64,000 nucleotides of DNA from Fervidobacterium nodosum Rt17-B1 (GCF_000017545.1 NC_009718.1:1364001-1428000), one strand, 5' to 3'; counted from the first letter of the stretch, positions 25,696-36,511 are shown. Notes: generated by a model not told the origin, from the sequence alone. Made by a program: numbers and translations.

Positions 25696-25986
25696 GTGTC
25701 TGAAAAATCTATAAGGGTTTTGTTTTATGTTATGGCACTCGTAAGTGTTGTGCTATTTTTGTTTTTACTCATATATGTTAAAAAGATTAAAAATGAGCCT
25801 TTAGCTATTATTGAAGGAATTTACGGTAGTGTTTTTTTGGATGGTAGACGTTATGAAGGGACCGTAATTCTTGAGCCGAATAAGACATATGAGGTTATAG
25901 GTTCTGCAACGATAAGTCAGTTTGGAGGCAAGAAGAAAATTGTTAATTTGCAACACTTTGAGGTGAAGGTTGTATGGGAGAAATAA
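25696..25986 (+). CDS. Small membrane-anchored protein of unknown function (96 aa)
   Basis: One TM helix (about residues 9-29) and then about 65 residues, probably beta-rich, exposed outside the cytoplasm (IIEGIYGSVFLDGRRYEGTVILEPNKTYEVI). No family was recognised. GTG at 25696 is chosen because GTAGGTGG lies 5 nt upstream; a GTG at 25687 is part of that site. Its end overlaps the following DUF4416 gene by 13 nt, so it belongs to the housekeeping operon that follows. Confidence 0.7.
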   Translation: MSEKSIRVLFYVMALVSVVLFLFLLIYVKKIKNEPLAIIEGIYGSVFLDGRRYEGTVILEPNKTYEVIGSATISQFGGKKKIVNLQHFEVKVVWEK

Positions 25987-26549
25987 GAATTGTTGAACCG
26001 GTTAATTTGGTAATTTTTATGTTTTCATCTCACCTAGACTATTGGTTTGATGAGATTAAACCCGAACTAATCAAACATTTTGGACCAATTGACTATATTA
26101 GTAAGCCATTAGATTTCGAAAAGTATACTTTGTATTACAACGAGGAAATGGGTTCAGGAATATTCGGTAGGCTTATAAGTTTCGAAAGATTAATACATCC
26201 TTCGATGCTTTCGATAATCAAAGTAAAGACTAACGAGATTGAGCAAAGATACGCGGTTGATGGTAATAGAAGGTTTAATTTGGATCCGGGGTATATGCAC
26301 CATATGCAGTTTGTTCTCGCAACAACGAAAATGTGGCCACACAGAATTTACATAGGTCACGGTATATATGCAGAGCCGACGCTCATGTATATAAACGGCA
26401 GATGGAAAGATTACGATTTTACATATCCAAACTACAAAGAGCAGGTTTATAAAGATGAGCTGACGAATATAAGAGAGCTTTATTTGGAAAAGAGAAAGAA
26501 CTTTTTGAATAATCTATCAAGAAGTAAAAAGCAGAGAGTCAGAGAGTGA
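25974..26549 (+). CDS. DUF4416 family protein (191 aa)
   Basis: Family signatures: VNLVIFMFSSHLDYWFDEIKPELIKHFGPIDY, FTLYYNEEMGSGIFGRL-like strand, RRFNLDPGYM and RIYIGHGIYAEPTLMY. Such proteins are sometimes labelled GTP-binding in databases without experimental support; no P-loop is visible here. The function is unknown. The ATG at 25974 overlaps the previous gene, and the gene is followed 46 nt later by rimO. Confidence 0.8.
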   Translation: MGEIRIVEPVNLVIFMFSSHLDYWFDEIKPELIKHFGPIDYISKPLDFEKYTLYYNEEMGSGIFGRLISFERLIHPSMLSIIKVKTNEIEQRYAVDGNRRFNLDPGYMHHMQFVLATTKMWPHRIYIGHGIYAEPTLMYINGRWKDYDFTYPNYKEQVYKDELTNIRELYLEKRKNFLNNLSRSKKQRVRE

Positions 26550-26595
26550 ACTAGAAAGATAAATTGTAAAGGGAAAGAAAAGGAAGGTGGCTTTT

Positions 26596-27882
26596 TTGAA
26601 ATTATATGTAATTGTTCTTGGTTGTGCCAAAAACGAGGCGGATTTTTCACTTTTTAAGTACCATTTGAAACAGTTAGGTCATGAAGTAGTTGATGATGTT
26701 GAAGATGCAGATGGTGTTGTTATAGATACTTGTGGTTTTATAGTGGATGCCAAGCAAGAGTCTATCGATACAATATTAGAGTTTGCAAGTATTAAAAAAC
26801 AAAAGCCCGATTTCAAAGTATATGTAACTGGCTGTTTAGTTCAAAGATACCCCAAAGATTTGCCATTGGAAATACCGGAGGTTGATGGCTGGTTTGGAGT
26901 TATTCCTCCAAAGAATTTGGCTGAAAGTATTAACAAAACAAAAAAATATATAACAGATCCTGTGGCAGTTTATGAGTTTGAGGGAAGAGTTGATAGTGAT
27001 TTACCTTATGCGTATGTGAAGATAGCAGATGGATGTGATAGAGCGTGTACTTTTTGTACAATACCAAAGTTCAAGGGGGGTTTTGTAAGCAGAAAACTGG
27101 AAGATATAGAAAAGGAAGTAAGATATTTAATTGAAAATGGTAAGAAAGAGATAGTCCTTGTGGCACAAGATACGACAGGTTACGGTGTAGATTTATATGG
27201 TAAGCAAATGCTTCCAGAGCTTCTTAAAAGAATTAACGATATTGATGGAAACTTTTGGATTCGTGTTATGTACATGCACCCTGACCACGTAACTGATGAA
27301 ATTCTAAAAGGTTTTTCATACGAAAAAGTTGTTAAATATTTTGATATACCAATCCAACACAGTAGTGATAATATACTTAAACTAATGGGAAGAACGAAAA
27401 GTACGAAAGAACTTGAGGAATTATTCGATAAAATAAGAAGTTTATATCCTCAAGCGGTTTTGAGAACCAGTATAATTGTTGGTTTTCCTGGTGAAACAAA
27501 AGATGATTTTGAGCAACTGATAGATTTTATAAGAACTATTGAATTTGATAGGCTTGGTGGATTTGTGTATTCCGACGAAGAAGACGCCGCATCGTATAAT
27601 TTACCTAATAAAGTTTCTTTGAAAACAGCTCAAAAAAGGTTAGACACTTTGATGGAAGTTCAGGCTGAAATTTCGTTTTTAAGGAATCAAAGATTGGTTG
27701 GAAAAGTTATCGATGTTTTGTTTGAAGAAGAAGTTAACGGAGTAATCATCGGAAGAAGTTACATGGATGCTCCTGAAGTTGATGGGAATGTTTTTGTAAA
27801 AGGTCACGGAATTAACAGGTTTGGTAAGGTAAAGATTACAGAAGCAGATACTTACGATTTGGAGGGGGAATTGGTTGAATAA
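26596..27882 (+). CDS. rimO: Ribosomal protein S12 methylthiotransferase RimO (428 aa)
   Basis: Radical SAM enzyme that adds a methylthio group to an Asp of ribosomal protein S12. UPF0004 domain with LGCAKNEADF, DTCGFI and TGCLVQRYP (cysteines for the auxiliary cluster); radical SAM motif CDRACTFCTIP (about residue 150); a C-terminal TRAM domain (about 365-428). The TTG at 26596 gives the family's usual short N-terminus and lies 5 nt behind AAGGTGG; the GTG at 26587 lies inside that site. It overlaps pgsA by 8 nt. Confidence 0.95.
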   Translation: MKLYVIVLGCAKNEADFSLFKYHLKQLGHEVVDDVEDADGVVIDTCGFIVDAKQESIDTILEFASIKKQKPDFKVYVTGCLVQRYPKDLPLEIPEVDGWFGVIPPKNLAESINKTKKYITDPVAVYEFEGRVDSDLPYAYVKIADGCDRACTFCTIPKFKGGFVSRKLEDIEKEVRYLIENGKKEIVLVAQDTTGYGVDLYGKQMLPELLKRINDIDGNFWIRVMYMHPDHVTDEILKGFSYEKVVKYFDIPIQHSSDNILKLMGRTKSTKELEELFDKIRSLYPQAVLRTSIIVGFPGETKDDFEQLIDFIRTIEFDRLGGFVYSDEEDAASYNLPNKVSLKTAQKRLDTLMEVQAEISFLRNQRLVGKVIDVLFEEEVNGVIIGRSYMDAPEVDGNVFVKGHGINRFGKVKITEADTYDLEGELVE

Positions 27883-28435
27883 GGAGAATTCGACGACTTC
27901 AAGGAAATCTGTTTTTAACATTCCGAACACAATAAGTTGGTTAAGGATAGCTCTCACTGTTGTGATAGTTTTGCTAATGTATTTTGGAAAAAACTTACTC
28001 GCGTTTGTGTTTTTCTTAATTGCGTCTATCAGCGATTATTTCGATGGTTACTTAGCCAGAAGGCTAAAACAAGTTACAAGTCTTGGTAAAGTACTCGATC
28101 AAATGAGTGATAAAATATTAATCACATCGATTCTTGTTGTTTTTGTAGAACTCCATATTGTACCAAGTTGGCTGGTTGTTATAATTATTTTAAGAGACAC
28201 ACTCGTTAGTGTTGTTAGAATGTTAGCGTCAGAATCTGGAAGAATCGTTGCGGCAAATATCTTTGGAAAATTGAAAACAGTGTCTCAGATGATACTTACG
28301 ATAGGACTGTATATCCAGCTCTTGGGTTTTCGGATAGAAGTGTTCACCACAGTATTAATTTACTTTGTGGCTGTTGTAACGGTACTTTCTGGAGTTATTT
28401 ATCTTTACCAAAATCGAGAATTTCTCAATAAGTAA
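27875..28435 (+). CDS. pgsA: CDP-diacylglycerol-glycerol-3-phosphate 3-phosphatidyltransferase (186 aa)
   Basis: Makes phosphatidylglycerol phosphate in the membrane. The CDP-alcohol phosphatidyltransferase signature is complete: D-G-x2-A-R-x8-G-x3-D-x3-D in DYFDGYLARRLKQVTSLGKVLDQMSDK read in two parts (about residues 53-79). Five or six TM helices surround it. TTG start at 27875 overlapping the rimO end, with a GGAGGGGGAA site. Confidence 0.93.
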   Translation: MNKENSTTSRKSVFNIPNTISWLRIALTVVIVLLMYFGKNLLAFVFFLIASISDYFDGYLARRLKQVTSLGKVLDQMSDKILITSILVVFVELHIVPSWLVVIIILRDTLVSVVRMLASESGRIVAANIFGKLKTVSQMILTIGLYIQLLGFRIEVFTTVLIYFVAVVTVLSGVIYLYQNREFLNK

Positions 28436-28453
28436 TATTTTGGGGGTGTTGTG

Positions 28454-29026
28454 GTGAGAACATTTGTGGCTATTGATATAAACGAAGAAATTAGAGAGAT
28501 AGCCAAAGAGGTAATAGATAAACTTCAGAATATAGGGTTTAAAGCCAATTGGTCTAAGCCTGAGAATCTTCACTTAACGTTATTTTTCATGGGAGAGATG
28601 GATGAAAAAAGCGTAGATTTTATGTCGCAAACTTTGAACAAAAGGATGTACGGTTTTCCATCTTTCAGCACATCTTTGAATGGGTTTGGCTATTTTAAAT
28701 TTAAGAACTCTCCAAGAGTTTTGTTTTTAAAACTTGAATCAACTAAATCTCTTCAAAAGATGTATTTGGAGATGAAGTCTGAATTGAACAAACACAAGAT
28801 AAAGTATGATGATCAAGGGAATTTTGTCCCTCATATAACTCTTGGAAGAGTAAAAGAGTATCCAGACAAGTGGGAAGAACTTGTTTCTCAAATAGAAATT
28901 CCTAAATTAACGTTGGTCATTGATGGATTTACTGTTTACAGTTCCACTTTGACACCGCAAGGACCTATCTACAAGTGGATCTACAAATCAAAGTTTGAAG
29001 GAGGTTTGATTAAAAATGTCAGATGA
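28454..29026 (+). CDS. thpR: RNA 2',3'-cyclic phosphodiesterase (2H phosphoesterase), 190 aa
   Basis: Member of the LigT/ThpR group that opens 2',3'-cyclic phosphates. Two catalytic H-x-T-L tetrapeptides are present, HLTL at residue 40 and HITL at residue 127, with the family opening [11 protein letters not shown] at 28454 or the GTG one codon earlier could be the start; both follow TGGGGGTG. It overlaps recA by 11 nt. Confidence 0.9.
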   Translation: MRTFVAIDINEEIREIAKEVIDKLQNIGFKANWSKPENLHLTLFFMGEMDEKSVDFMSQTLNKRMYGFPSFSTSLNGFGYFKFKNSPRVLFLKLESTKSLQKMYLEMKSELNKHKIKYDDQGNFVPHITLGRVKEYPDKWEELVSQIEIPKLTLVIDGFTVYSSTLTPQGPIYKWIYKSKFEGGLIKNVR

Positions 29027-30089
29027 AATGAAAAAAGATGTTTTAAAAAAAGCTATAAGCAAAATTGAGAAGACTTATGGTAAAGGTTCTATAATGGTTC
29101 TTGGTGAAGGCAACCTTGTTCAGGAAATAGATGTAATACCAAGTGGCTCGTTGGCAATTGATATAGCGTCAGGTGTTGGTGGATACCCAAGAGGCAGGAT
29201 TATAGAAATATATGGCCCTGAATCAAGTGGTAAGACTACCATCGCTCTTCATGCCATCGCATCGGTTCAGAAACTCGGAGGAATAGCAGCTTTTGTTGAC
29301 GCAGAACATGCTCTTGATTTAAACTATGCAAAGAACCTAGGTATAGACCTTTCGGAATTACTTGTTTCTCAACCAGATTACGGTGAACAAGCGCTGGACA
29401 TTGTTGATGAACTTGTAAGGAGTAACGCTGTTGATTTGATAGTTGTCGATTCTGTAGCTGCTTTAGTGCCAAGGGCGGAAATTGAAGGTGCAATGGGTGA
29501 TGCACAAATAGGTTTGCAAGCAAGACTTATGTCTCAGGCTTTGAGAAAATTGGCAGGAAATGTCAATAAATCAAAAGTTGTGGTTATTTTTATCAACCAA
29601 ACGCGTATGAAAATAGGTGTCATGTACGGTAACCCTGAAACAACAACAGGTGGAGTTGCCCTGAAATTTTACGCAACAATGAGAATAGAAGTAAGATCTG
29701 CCGGGAAAATTGTGGAAGGTAACGAACATATAGGTAATGAAGTGAATATTAAATTCGTGAAAAACAAGGTTGCACCACCATTTAGAACAGCAAGTGTTGA
29801 TATAATATACGGAAAGGGTATAGTCCGAGAAAACGAACTGTTTAATATAGCAGTCAATGAAGGTTTGATAGATAGGAGAGGAAGTTGGTTTACTTACGAA
29901 GATCTTAGTGGCAAGGAACACTCTCTTGGACAAGGTAAATCTAATGCTGTTAATTATCTTGTTGAACATTCAGAAGTTGCCGATGAAATTGAAAAGAGAA
30001 TTAGAGAAAAGTATTTAGCAAAACCAGATCAAGTATCTCAAGAGAAAGATGGAGAAAATGAAAAATTACAAAAACAAGCAACAAAGTGA
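29016..30089 (+). CDS. recA: Recombinase RecA (357 aa)
   Basis: Homologous recombination and SOS strand-exchange protein. Walker [10 protein letters not shown] (about residues 67-75), [27 protein letters not shown], Walker [19 protein letters not shown], loop L2 region QALRKLAG...[26 protein letters not shown]. Full length. ATG at 29016, overlapping thpR; its last 41 nt overlap recX, so the two are coupled. Confidence 0.97.
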   Translation: MSDEMKKDVLKKAISKIEKTYGKGSIMVLGEGNLVQEIDVIPSGSLAIDIASGVGGYPRGRIIEIYGPESSGKTTIALHAIASVQKLGGIAAFVDAEHALDLNYAKNLGIDLSELLVSQPDYGEQALDIVDELVRSNAVDLIVVDSVAALVPRAEIEGAMGDAQIGLQARLMSQALRKLAGNVNKSKVVVIFINQTRMKIGVMYGNPETTTGGVALKFYATMRIEVRSAGKIVEGNEHIGNEVNIKFVKNKVAPPFRTASVDIIYGKGIVRENELFNIAVNEGLIDRRGSWFTYEDLSGKEHSLGQGKSNAVNYLVEHSEVADEIEKRIREKYLAKPDQVSQEKDGENEKLQKQATK

Positions 30090-30510
30090 ACGTTCCAGTG
30101 AAATTCAGTCACGACAACAAAAAAAAGATCCATTCAATATCGCTTTAAGATTCATAAAATTTAGGGCAAGGTCTGAGTGGGAAGTTGCGAATAAGCTCAG
30201 ACAGTATGGTTTTTCGGAGGAAGTTATATTAGAGGCTTTAAAGAAGTTAAAAGAAAGAGGTTTCATCGACGATGAGAAATTCGCTTACTTATACGCATAC
30301 GATAGTCTTGTAGTTCGTTATAAAGGTCCTTATAGGATTCGCTATGAGCTAAAACAGCTCCACGTTGATGAATATATTATAGAAGATGCTATAAATAAAG
30401 TCTTAAATGAGGTAAATGTAGATGAGATAATCGAAAAACTTACTCAAGGTCTTGACGAGCATAAAAAAAGAGAAAAACTTTACAGACAAGGATTTGGAGG
30501 TGAATGGTAA
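30049..30510 (+). CDS. recX: Regulatory protein RecX (153 aa)
   Basis: Modulator of RecA activity. Three-helix repeat organisation: [67 protein letters not shown]. The reading frame begins inside recA (ATG at 30049 or 30058; neither has a strong site), an overlap of 32-41 nt that suggests reinitiation or coupled translation. The stop overlaps the rny start (TAATG). Confidence 0.9.
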   Translation: MEKMKNYKNKQQSERSSEIQSRQQKKDPFNIALRFIKFRARSEWEVANKLRQYGFSEEVILEALKKLKERGFIDDEKFAYLYAYDSLVVRYKGPYRIRYELKQLHVDEYIIEDAINKVLNEVNVDEIIEKLTQGLDEHKKREKLYRQGFGGEW

Positions 30511-32063
30511 TGGAATGGTTGATATATATAGTTATATTATTTGTTGGAATAGCGGCAGGTGCGTTTTTTGGCATTTCGGTTGGAAGAAAAAGAGCGGAAG
30601 AAGCTTTGGAGAAAAAGCTCAAAGCAGCTAAAGAAGATGCTGAAAGCATAATTAAAAGTGCAGAAAAAGAAGCAAGTGAAATAAAGAAAAAGGCTATAAT
30701 CGAAGCGCGTGAGGAAGCTCATCAAATTCGCGAAGAAATAGAAAAAGAAAGAAAAAAGCGAGAAGAAGAGATAAAGCAACTCGAAGAAAGATTGCTTAAA
30801 CGTGAAGAAATGCTGAGTAAACGCGAAGAGCTTATCGATAAAAGGGAAAATTATGTGGAAAATTTAAAAATAGAGCTCGAATCTAAAGCCAAAGAGATAG
30901 AAGAAAAGGCAAAGGAAATCGAGAGGAGATTTATAGAGCTCGCTGGTATTACACATGAACAAGCAAGAGAAATAGTACTTCAAGAGGCGAGAGAAAAGTA
31001 CGAACATGAAATTGCTAAATTCTTTGTCCAGATAAAGACAAGATACGAGGATGAAGCCGATAAGTACGCTAAAAAAATCATTGCTGATGCTATTCAAAGA
31101 TATGCACCAGAATACATAGGTGAAGTAACGATTAGCACTGTTGCTTTGCCAAATGACGACATGAAAGGTAGATTGATAGGTAGGGAAGGTAGAAACATAA
31201 GGACATTTGAAAAGATAACAGGTGTGGACCTTATAATAGATGACACACCAGAAATGGTTACTTTAAGCTCGTTTAATCCATTAAGAAGAGAAGTTGCGAG
31301 AAGAACTATCGAAAAACTAGTTCAAGATGGTAGAATACACCCAGCAAGGATAGAAGAGATGTACGAAAAAGCTAAGGCAGAAGTTGAAAGAGAAATAAAA
31401 GAAGCAGGACAAGACGCGGTTATAACAGTTGGTGTTGGAGGTTTACATCCAGAGATTATCAAATTGCTTGGTAGATTGAAATTCAGAACAAGCTACGGTC
31501 AAAATGTGCTAGCACATTCGGTGGAAGTTGCACAAATCGCAGGTTTGCTTGCAGCCGAATTAGGTTTGAATGTAGACAAAGCCAAAAGAGGAGGCTTACT
31601 CCACGATATAGGTAAGGCGATAGATCACGAAGTCGAAGGTTCACACACCGATATAGGTGCTGAAATGTTGAAAAGATATGGTGAGTCTGATGAGATAATT
31701 AATATGGTTATGGCACACCATGGTCAAGAAGAACCAATAACACCAGAAGCGGCTATAGTAGCTGCTGCGGATGCAATTTCAGCAGCGAGACCTGGGGCAA
31801 GGCGTGAAGACGTCGAAAATTACATCAAACGTTTGATGAAACTTGAAGAAATTGCAAAGAGTTACAAATATGTTGAAAATGCGTACGCAATACAAGCTGG
31901 TAGGGAAATAAGAGTTATAGTCCAACCAGATAAAACGGACGATGCGACAATAGAGAAACTTGCGCACGATATAGCAACAAGAATAGAAAACGAACTACAA
32001 TATCCCGGTGTATTGAAAGTTGTAGTTATAAGAGAAAAAAGATCGGTTTCTTACGCTAAGTGA
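30510..32063 (+). CDS. rny: Ribonuclease Y (517 aa)
   Basis: Membrane-bound endoribonuclease starting mRNA decay. N-terminal TM helix (about residues 3-23), long charged coiled coil (about 25-180), KH domain with [13 protein letters not shown], and HD domain with [12 protein letters not shown] and AHHGQEE. ATG at 30510 is used, 6 nt behind GGAGGTGA; an ATG at 30504 directly touches that site. Forms one operon with recA and recX. Confidence 0.96.
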   Translation: MEWLIYIVILFVGIAAGAFFGISVGRKRAEEALEKKLKAAKEDAESIIKSAEKEASEIKKKAIIEAREEAHQIREEIEKERKKREEEIKQLEERLLKREEMLSKREELIDKRENYVENLKIELESKAKEIEEKAKEIERRFIELAGITHEQAREIVLQEAREKYEHEIAKFFVQIKTRYEDEADKYAKKIIADAIQRYAPEYIGEVTISTVALPNDDMKGRLIGREGRNIRTFEKITGVDLIIDDTPEMVTLSSFNPLRREVARRTIEKLVQDGRIHPARIEEMYEKAKAEVEREIKEAGQDAVITVGVGGLHPEIIKLLGRLKFRTSYGQNVLAHSVEVAQIAGLLAAELGLNVDKAKRGGLLHDIGKAIDHEVEGSHTDIGAEMLKRYGESDEIINMVMAHHGQEEPITPEAAIVAAADAISAARPGARREDVENYIKRLMKLEEIAKSYKYVENAYAIQAGREIRVIVQPDKTDDATIEKLAHDIATRIENELQYPGVLKVVVIREKRSVSYAK

Positions 32064-32116
32064 TAATATTTAAAAAATAACAAAAAGTCGAAGATACATT
32101 TTGGAGGAAAATATAA

Positions 32117-33547
32117 ATGAGCATTCTTGCAAGTAGTTTAGCATTTGCAATAGCTACATTTCTATCAAGAATACTTGGCCTTGTCAGGGATATGTTAATG
32201 GCTTCGAAATTTGGAACATCCTGGCAGGCGGATGCTTATTTCGTAGCGATACTATTTCCTTTTTTTCTTAGAAGAGTCTTTGGTGAAGGTGCTATGACTT
32301 CAGCTTTTGTACCACTCTATTCGGAATCAAAAGAAAAAGACGAATTTCTTTCTTCTGTACTAACGTTATTTACGCTTATTCTTTTGATAATAGTTATAAT
32401 AGTGATGATATTTCCAGATATAGTAATTTACCTTTTCAGTTCTGGTGCGGCTCCTGAAACGAAACAACTTATAAGGAAACTAACACGAGTAACAGCTCCT
32501 TCAATATTGTTCATTTTTTGGTGGGCTATTACTTATTCTATAGAAAACACCAGGGGAAAATTCTTTTATCCGGCGCTAACACCGATTATTCCAAATATCG
32601 TAATCATTATTTCTTTGCTTCTACCAAAAGTTGGTATTTACGGCCCAACTTGGGGTTTTCTCATAGGTGAAATTGCAGCGTTTGCAGCATTAGCCTATCC
32701 ACTGAAAAGGCATAAGCTTAAATTTACTTTCAAGTACGCTCGAGAATTTCTTCAGTATTTTTGGCCAAGTTTTCTCGCGATGTCAATCTCTCAAATAAAC
32801 AGTATAGTTGATACGAACGTTGTCTCTTATTACAGTCAAGGTAAAGGTGGTGGAGTTTCGTATCTCCAATACGCATCAAGATTTTACATGTTACCTTACG
32901 GATTATTTGGAGTAGCGGTGGCAACTGTTATACTTTCAACGATAAGCAACGACAGAGAAAACTATACGAAGCATTTAAGAAAAGGGATAACATCGACGAT
33001 GTTTTTTACAGTACCCGCAGCGGTAGGGCTAATCGCACTTTCTAAGCCTATATTAAGACTGTTCTATGAGTACGGTCAATTCACAGCGCAAGACACAAAA
33101 ATGACAGCTTACGTTCTTAATGCTTATGTTTTGGGGTTACCATTTTACGGTATATACTCAACAATGGCTCGTGCCAGACATGCGGTAAAGGATATGAAAA
33201 CACCTCTCAAGGCAACTTCTATCGTTGCTATCACAAATGTTATAATGGACTTGCTCGTCGGTCTTAAGTATGGCCCTATAGGTGTTGCTTTAGCCACGAG
33301 TGTGGCAGGTATCATTGGATTTGTTTACTTACTGCTTAAAGAAAAGAACAAAAAACTTTTCGAAAAAGATGATTTGTTCATTTTAATCTCATCTATAATA
33401 ATGGGTATAGCCACTTACTATTTTTCACTTATTTCTTCAAGAAGATACTGGGCGATAATCTCGACGATTTTTGGAGCGGCTGTATATTTACTTGTTTCGT
33501 CGATCTTTTTTAAAGATAGAATAAAAGAATTCTTAAAAAGAAGATAG
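32117..33547 (+). CDS. murJ: Lipid II flippase MurJ (476 aa)
   Basis: Polytopic membrane protein moving the peptidoglycan precursor lipid II outward. Family features: ATFLSRILGLVRDMLMASKFGTSWQADAYFVA at the N-terminus, FFLRRVFGEGAMTSAFVPLYSE, GLPFYGIYSTMARARHA, and about 13-14 TM helices. ATG at 32117 with GGAGG. Part of the same operon, 53 nt after rny. Confidence 0.95.
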   Translation: MSILASSLAFAIATFLSRILGLVRDMLMASKFGTSWQADAYFVAILFPFFLRRVFGEGAMTSAFVPLYSESKEKDEFLSSVLTLFTLILLIIVIIVMIFPDIVIYLFSSGAAPETKQLIRKLTRVTAPSILFIFWWAITYSIENTRGKFFYPALTPIIPNIVIIISLLLPKVGIYGPTWGFLIGEIAAFAALAYPLKRHKLKFTFKYAREFLQYFWPSFLAMSISQINSIVDTNVVSYYSQGKGGGVSYLQYASRFYMLPYGLFGVAVATVILSTISNDRENYTKHLRKGITSTMFFTVPAAVGLIALSKPILRLFYEYGQFTAQDTKMTAYVLNAYVLGLPFYGIYSTMARARHAVKDMKTPLKATSIVAITNVIMDLLVGLKYGPIGVALATSVAGIIGFVYLLLKEKNKKLFEKDDLFILISSIIMGIATYYFSLISSRRYWAIISTIFGAAVYLLVSSIFFKDRIKEFLKRR

Positions 33548-33568
33548 AAGATATTGTGAGGTGCTACA

Positions 33569-34282
33569 ATGATTGGTGAAGAAATAGAGGTGCTTTACGA
33601 AGTTGATAGTACAAATGAATTTTTGAAGAAAAATTACAAATCTTTTCATGACGGGGCAGTAGTTGTAGCAATTAAACAAACGGCTGGCAAGGGCAGAATG
33701 GGGAGAAGTTGGATTTCACCGGAAGGTGGGTTGTGGTATTCCGTACTTTTTAAGCCGAAAATACACTTAACCCCCCATATATACACCAAAATATTCTCAA
33801 TAGCGATAATTGAAGTGTTGAAAAAAATAAAAGTAAAAGCATATATAAAATGGCCAAATGACATTTATTACAACGGAAAGAAGCTTTGTGGTATCTTGCC
33901 AGAAGCTGTATCTATTAACGATCGACCAGTTGCGATAGTTGTTGGGATAGGTATTAATGTAAATAACGACATACCAGATGAAATAAAAGATATCGCGATA
34001 TCGTTAAAGGATATAGTGAAAAAGAAACTGAAAATAACATATTTACTTGACGAAATAAACAAACACGCTTGGAATCTGCTTGTAAGTTATAGAAATGAGA
34101 CTGAGAATATTACAAAACTTTGGAAAAAGTACCTTGTTCCTAAAGAAGGAGATAAACTTAAGATAAAACACGAAGGAGAAATATTCGAAGGAACGATATT
34201 AAAGATAACTGACGAAGTTTTGTATGTGGACATTGGAGGGAAAGTTGTTGGAGTTCAGAGCATTCACCAAATTGTTGAATAA
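33569..34282 (+). CDS. birA: Biotin-[acetyl-CoA carboxylase] ligase, catalytic type without DNA-binding domain (237 aa)
   Basis: Attaches biotin to carrier proteins; the carrier at 61576-62019 is a likely substrate. Motifs: STNEFLKK, TAGKGRMGRSWISPEGGLWYS (GRGRxGR-type biotinyl-AMP loop), IKWPNDIYYNGKKLCGILPE and VVGIGINVNN. The N-terminal winged helix of E. coli BirA is absent, so it is not a repressor. ATG at 33569. Its end overlaps the dacB start region by about 35 nt. Confidence 0.94.
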   Translation: MIGEEIEVLYEVDSTNEFLKKNYKSFHDGAVVVAIKQTAGKGRMGRSWISPEGGLWYSVLFKPKIHLTPHIYTKIFSIAIIEVLKKIKVKAYIKWPNDIYYNGKKLCGILPEAVSINDRPVAIVVGIGINVNNDIPDEIKDIAISLKDIVKKKLKITYLLDEINKHAWNLLVSYRNETENITKLWKKYLVPKEGDKLKIKHEGEIFEGTILKITDEVLYVDIGGKVVGVQSIHQIVE

Positions 34283-35459
34283 GTTGATAATACTGATTAT
34301 TTTATCACTTTTTTCTGTTTCTTATTTTGCTCAAAATTATCAAAGTGTTTATCAATTGATTAGTTCCAAAGCACCTTTGTCAAGTTACGTAGGAGTTTAT
34401 TTTCAAGATATAGAAAATGGGAATGTACTTGTGCAATACAATGAACATAACCTTTATGTGCCTGCTTCGATTACAAAAATATTTTCAACACTCGTTGCAT
34501 GGGAAGTGCTAGGGCCGGATTTTCGATATACGACAACAGTCTATGTACCAAGAGGAAATATATCACCAACAATTAATGGGAGCATAATTATAAAGGGCAA
34601 TGGCGATCCTTCTATGAGTGTTGAAATTTTAAGGGAAAATTTGAAGAAATTTGTATACGAAGGAGTAAAAGAAATAAAAGGTGACATAATAATAGACAAT
34701 TCCTTTTTTTCAAACGAACGTTGGGGAATAGGCTGGGAGTGGGATTACAAAAATCCAAGTATAGATGCCCTTATACTTAAAGAGAACACAAATACATTTA
34801 ATCCATACGATGAAAACGCTGTGGCTCTTAATTTTGGATACAATGTGGTAAATATACTTAAAGAGTATGGAATTAAAGTTTATGGAAATGTCAAGGTTGG
34901 AAAATTAAACCAAAGCTACCGTGAGTTTATAGTTATAAAATCTGTCCCACTTTCTAATTTGATAAGTGTGGCAAACAAATACAGTAGTAACTCTTACGCT
35001 GAGCAAATTCTTAGAACTGTTGGTTTAAGAGTTTATGGATATGGAAATATATACAATTCTTTAAAAGTTATGAACGATTTTTACAGGAAACTTTTCGGGG
35101 AATACTATCCATTTAGATTAAACGATGCATGCGGCTTATCAACAAAAAATGTTGTAACCCCGTATATGGTTGTCAATGTTCTAAGTTATGCATATAAGAA
35201 CGAAGGGGGTTTAAGTGGATTTATATCCACATTAGCGGTTTCAGGAAAAGAAGGTACGATGAAAAACCGATTAGGTGATATAATAGCGTATGCTAAAACG
35301 GGTACACTCCAAAATGTTTCAAACATAGCAGGAATAATGATAACGAGAACAGGAAGAAAAGTTGCATTTTGTATAATGGTCAATAATTTTACAATACCAA
35401 CATATGTGGTAACTAATTACCACGATGAAATAATAAGATACGTATGGAATAATTATTAA
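34248..35459 (+). CDS. dacB: D-alanyl-D-alanine carboxypeptidase/endopeptidase, PBP4 family (about 403 aa)
   Basis: Exported penicillin-binding protein of the S13 type trimming peptidoglycan. Signal peptide at the N-terminus (KLLNKLIILIILSLFSVSYFA). Catalytic motifs: SxxK in PASITKIF, SxN in YSSNSYAEQ, and KTG in AYAKTGTL. TTG at 34248 (or 34245) follows GGAGGG at 34235-34240; an ATG at 34224 lies upstream of that site and would add residues before the signal peptide. Last gene of the operon; it converges with the next minus-strand gene after 9 nt without an obvious terminator. Confidence 0.9.
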   Translation: MEFRAFTKLLNKLIILIILSLFSVSYFAQNYQSVYQLISSKAPLSSYVGVYFQDIENGNVLVQYNEHNLYVPASITKIFSTLVAWEVLGPDFRYTTTVYVPRGNISPTINGSIIIKGNGDPSMSVEILRENLKKFVYEGVKEIKGDIIIDNSFFSNERWGIGWEWDYKNPSIDALILKENTNTFNPYDENAVALNFGYNVVNILKEYGIKVYGNVKVGKLNQSYREFIVIKSVPLSNLISVANKYSSNSYAEQILRTVGLRVYGYGNIYNSLKVMNDFYRKLFGEYYPFRLNDACGLSTKNVVTPYMVVNVLSYAYKNEGGLSGFISTLAVSGKEGTMKNRLGDIIAYAKTGTLQNVSNIAGIMITRTGRKVAFCIMVNNFTIPTYVVTNYHDEIIRYVWNNY

Positions 35460-35468
35460 TCAAATTAA

Positions 35469-36392
35469 TCAAATGTTTTCAAGATCTTTTGGGTAAGGCT
35501 CAAGGAAAGTTTGATTAAGAATGTAATTTATATTATAATGTATAGCCCAAGATTTTAGCAAAACCATTATTGATTGCAAACTTATAAGATTGTTTTTATA
35601 ATCCTCCACTAAATCCATGAAGTATGCTTTCTCTTTCTCATTTAATTTGTCTTTGAAGAATCCATACATGTGAAGTAGTGTGTTTATAACTTTTGAATTT
35701 TTAATGGGAGTTTTAAGGGCTTTTATTAAAAATTCACGATATTCTTTCAGAACGTTCTCGTTAAATTCCTTTTGTGCAACTATTCTTCCAAGCTCTCTCA
35801 TAATCTTTTCATTTTTTGTAAGTAAAAGGAACTTATTGATTGAATGAAAATCGATAAGTTCCTTTTTTGTTTTCACGTCTCTAAAGCGTGCAAGTGTAAA
35901 AATGAAAGTCAAGAATTCAAATCTGATTTTATCGTTTGTAAGTCTCATCTCACTTTCAATCATTAACTCTGTAAATTTCTCAATCATCACCTTTGCAAAA
36001 ATTCCCGGCGTTTTTGATATGACTCTACCATTTGGGCCATACAATTTCGCATCGTTTATCGCGCACGAAGGCGATTTGGCTTTTAAAATCATTCCATCGA
36101 TTTCTAAGGTAGAAACATTTTGAGCAAATTTATTTGCAAAGCTCAGCATCTTTTCTGTTAAATCGATATTATGAGATTTATTCATAAGTTTGTAATCATT
36201 GTTGATTAAAAACACATCTATTGGTTCTCTTGGTATAGGTAAACCGATTTCGACTTCTGGGCAGATGGTTACAAAATTGCAGTAATTTTCAAGCTTTTTT
36301 ACAATATCACTCGAAATAATTCCACCATCGTAACGTGTGTGTTCAAAAAAACACCTGCTCACAATTAAATTTGGTTTGTTATGGAAAGGCAT
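35469..36392 (-). CDS. DUF523 (TudS-type) and DUF1722 fusion protein (307 aa)
   Basis: The N-terminal DUF523 domain (about residues 1-150) carries three cysteines in family positions: VSRCFFEHTRYDGG, TICPEVEIGLPIPRE and KSPSCAI, able to hold a 4Fe-4S cluster. A DUF523 member (TudS) was shown to remove sulfur from thiouracil, so sulfur removal from thiolated bases is a reasonable inference. The C-terminal DUF1722 domain (about 165-300; YbgA type) is of unknown function. ATG at 36392 with AAGGAGG. Stands alone on the minus strand. Confidence 0.88.
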   Translation of the reverse strand: MPFHNKPNLIVSRCFFEHTRYDGGIISSDIVKKLENYCNFVTICPEVEIGLPIPREPIDVFLINNDYKLMNKSHNIDLTEKMLSFANKFAQNVSTLEIDGMILKAKSPSCAINDAKLYGPNGRVISKTPGIFAKVMIEKFTELMIESEMRLTNDKIRFEFLTFIFTLARFRDVKTKKELIDFHSINKFLLLTKNEKIMRELGRIVAQKEFNENVLKEYREFLIKALKTPIKNSKVINTLLHMYGFFKDKLNEKEKAYFMDLVEDYKNNLISLQSIMVLLKSWAIHYNINYILNQTFLEPYPKDLENI

Positions 36393-36511
36393 AAAAATTC
36401 CTCCTTATGTTTAAATTTTTTGCAGTTTTTGCACAAAGTATGTTAAAATATATTATACCAGAAAATATCACAGTTCTACATAAACTCTACTTTTGATGGG
36501 GAGGAGATTGT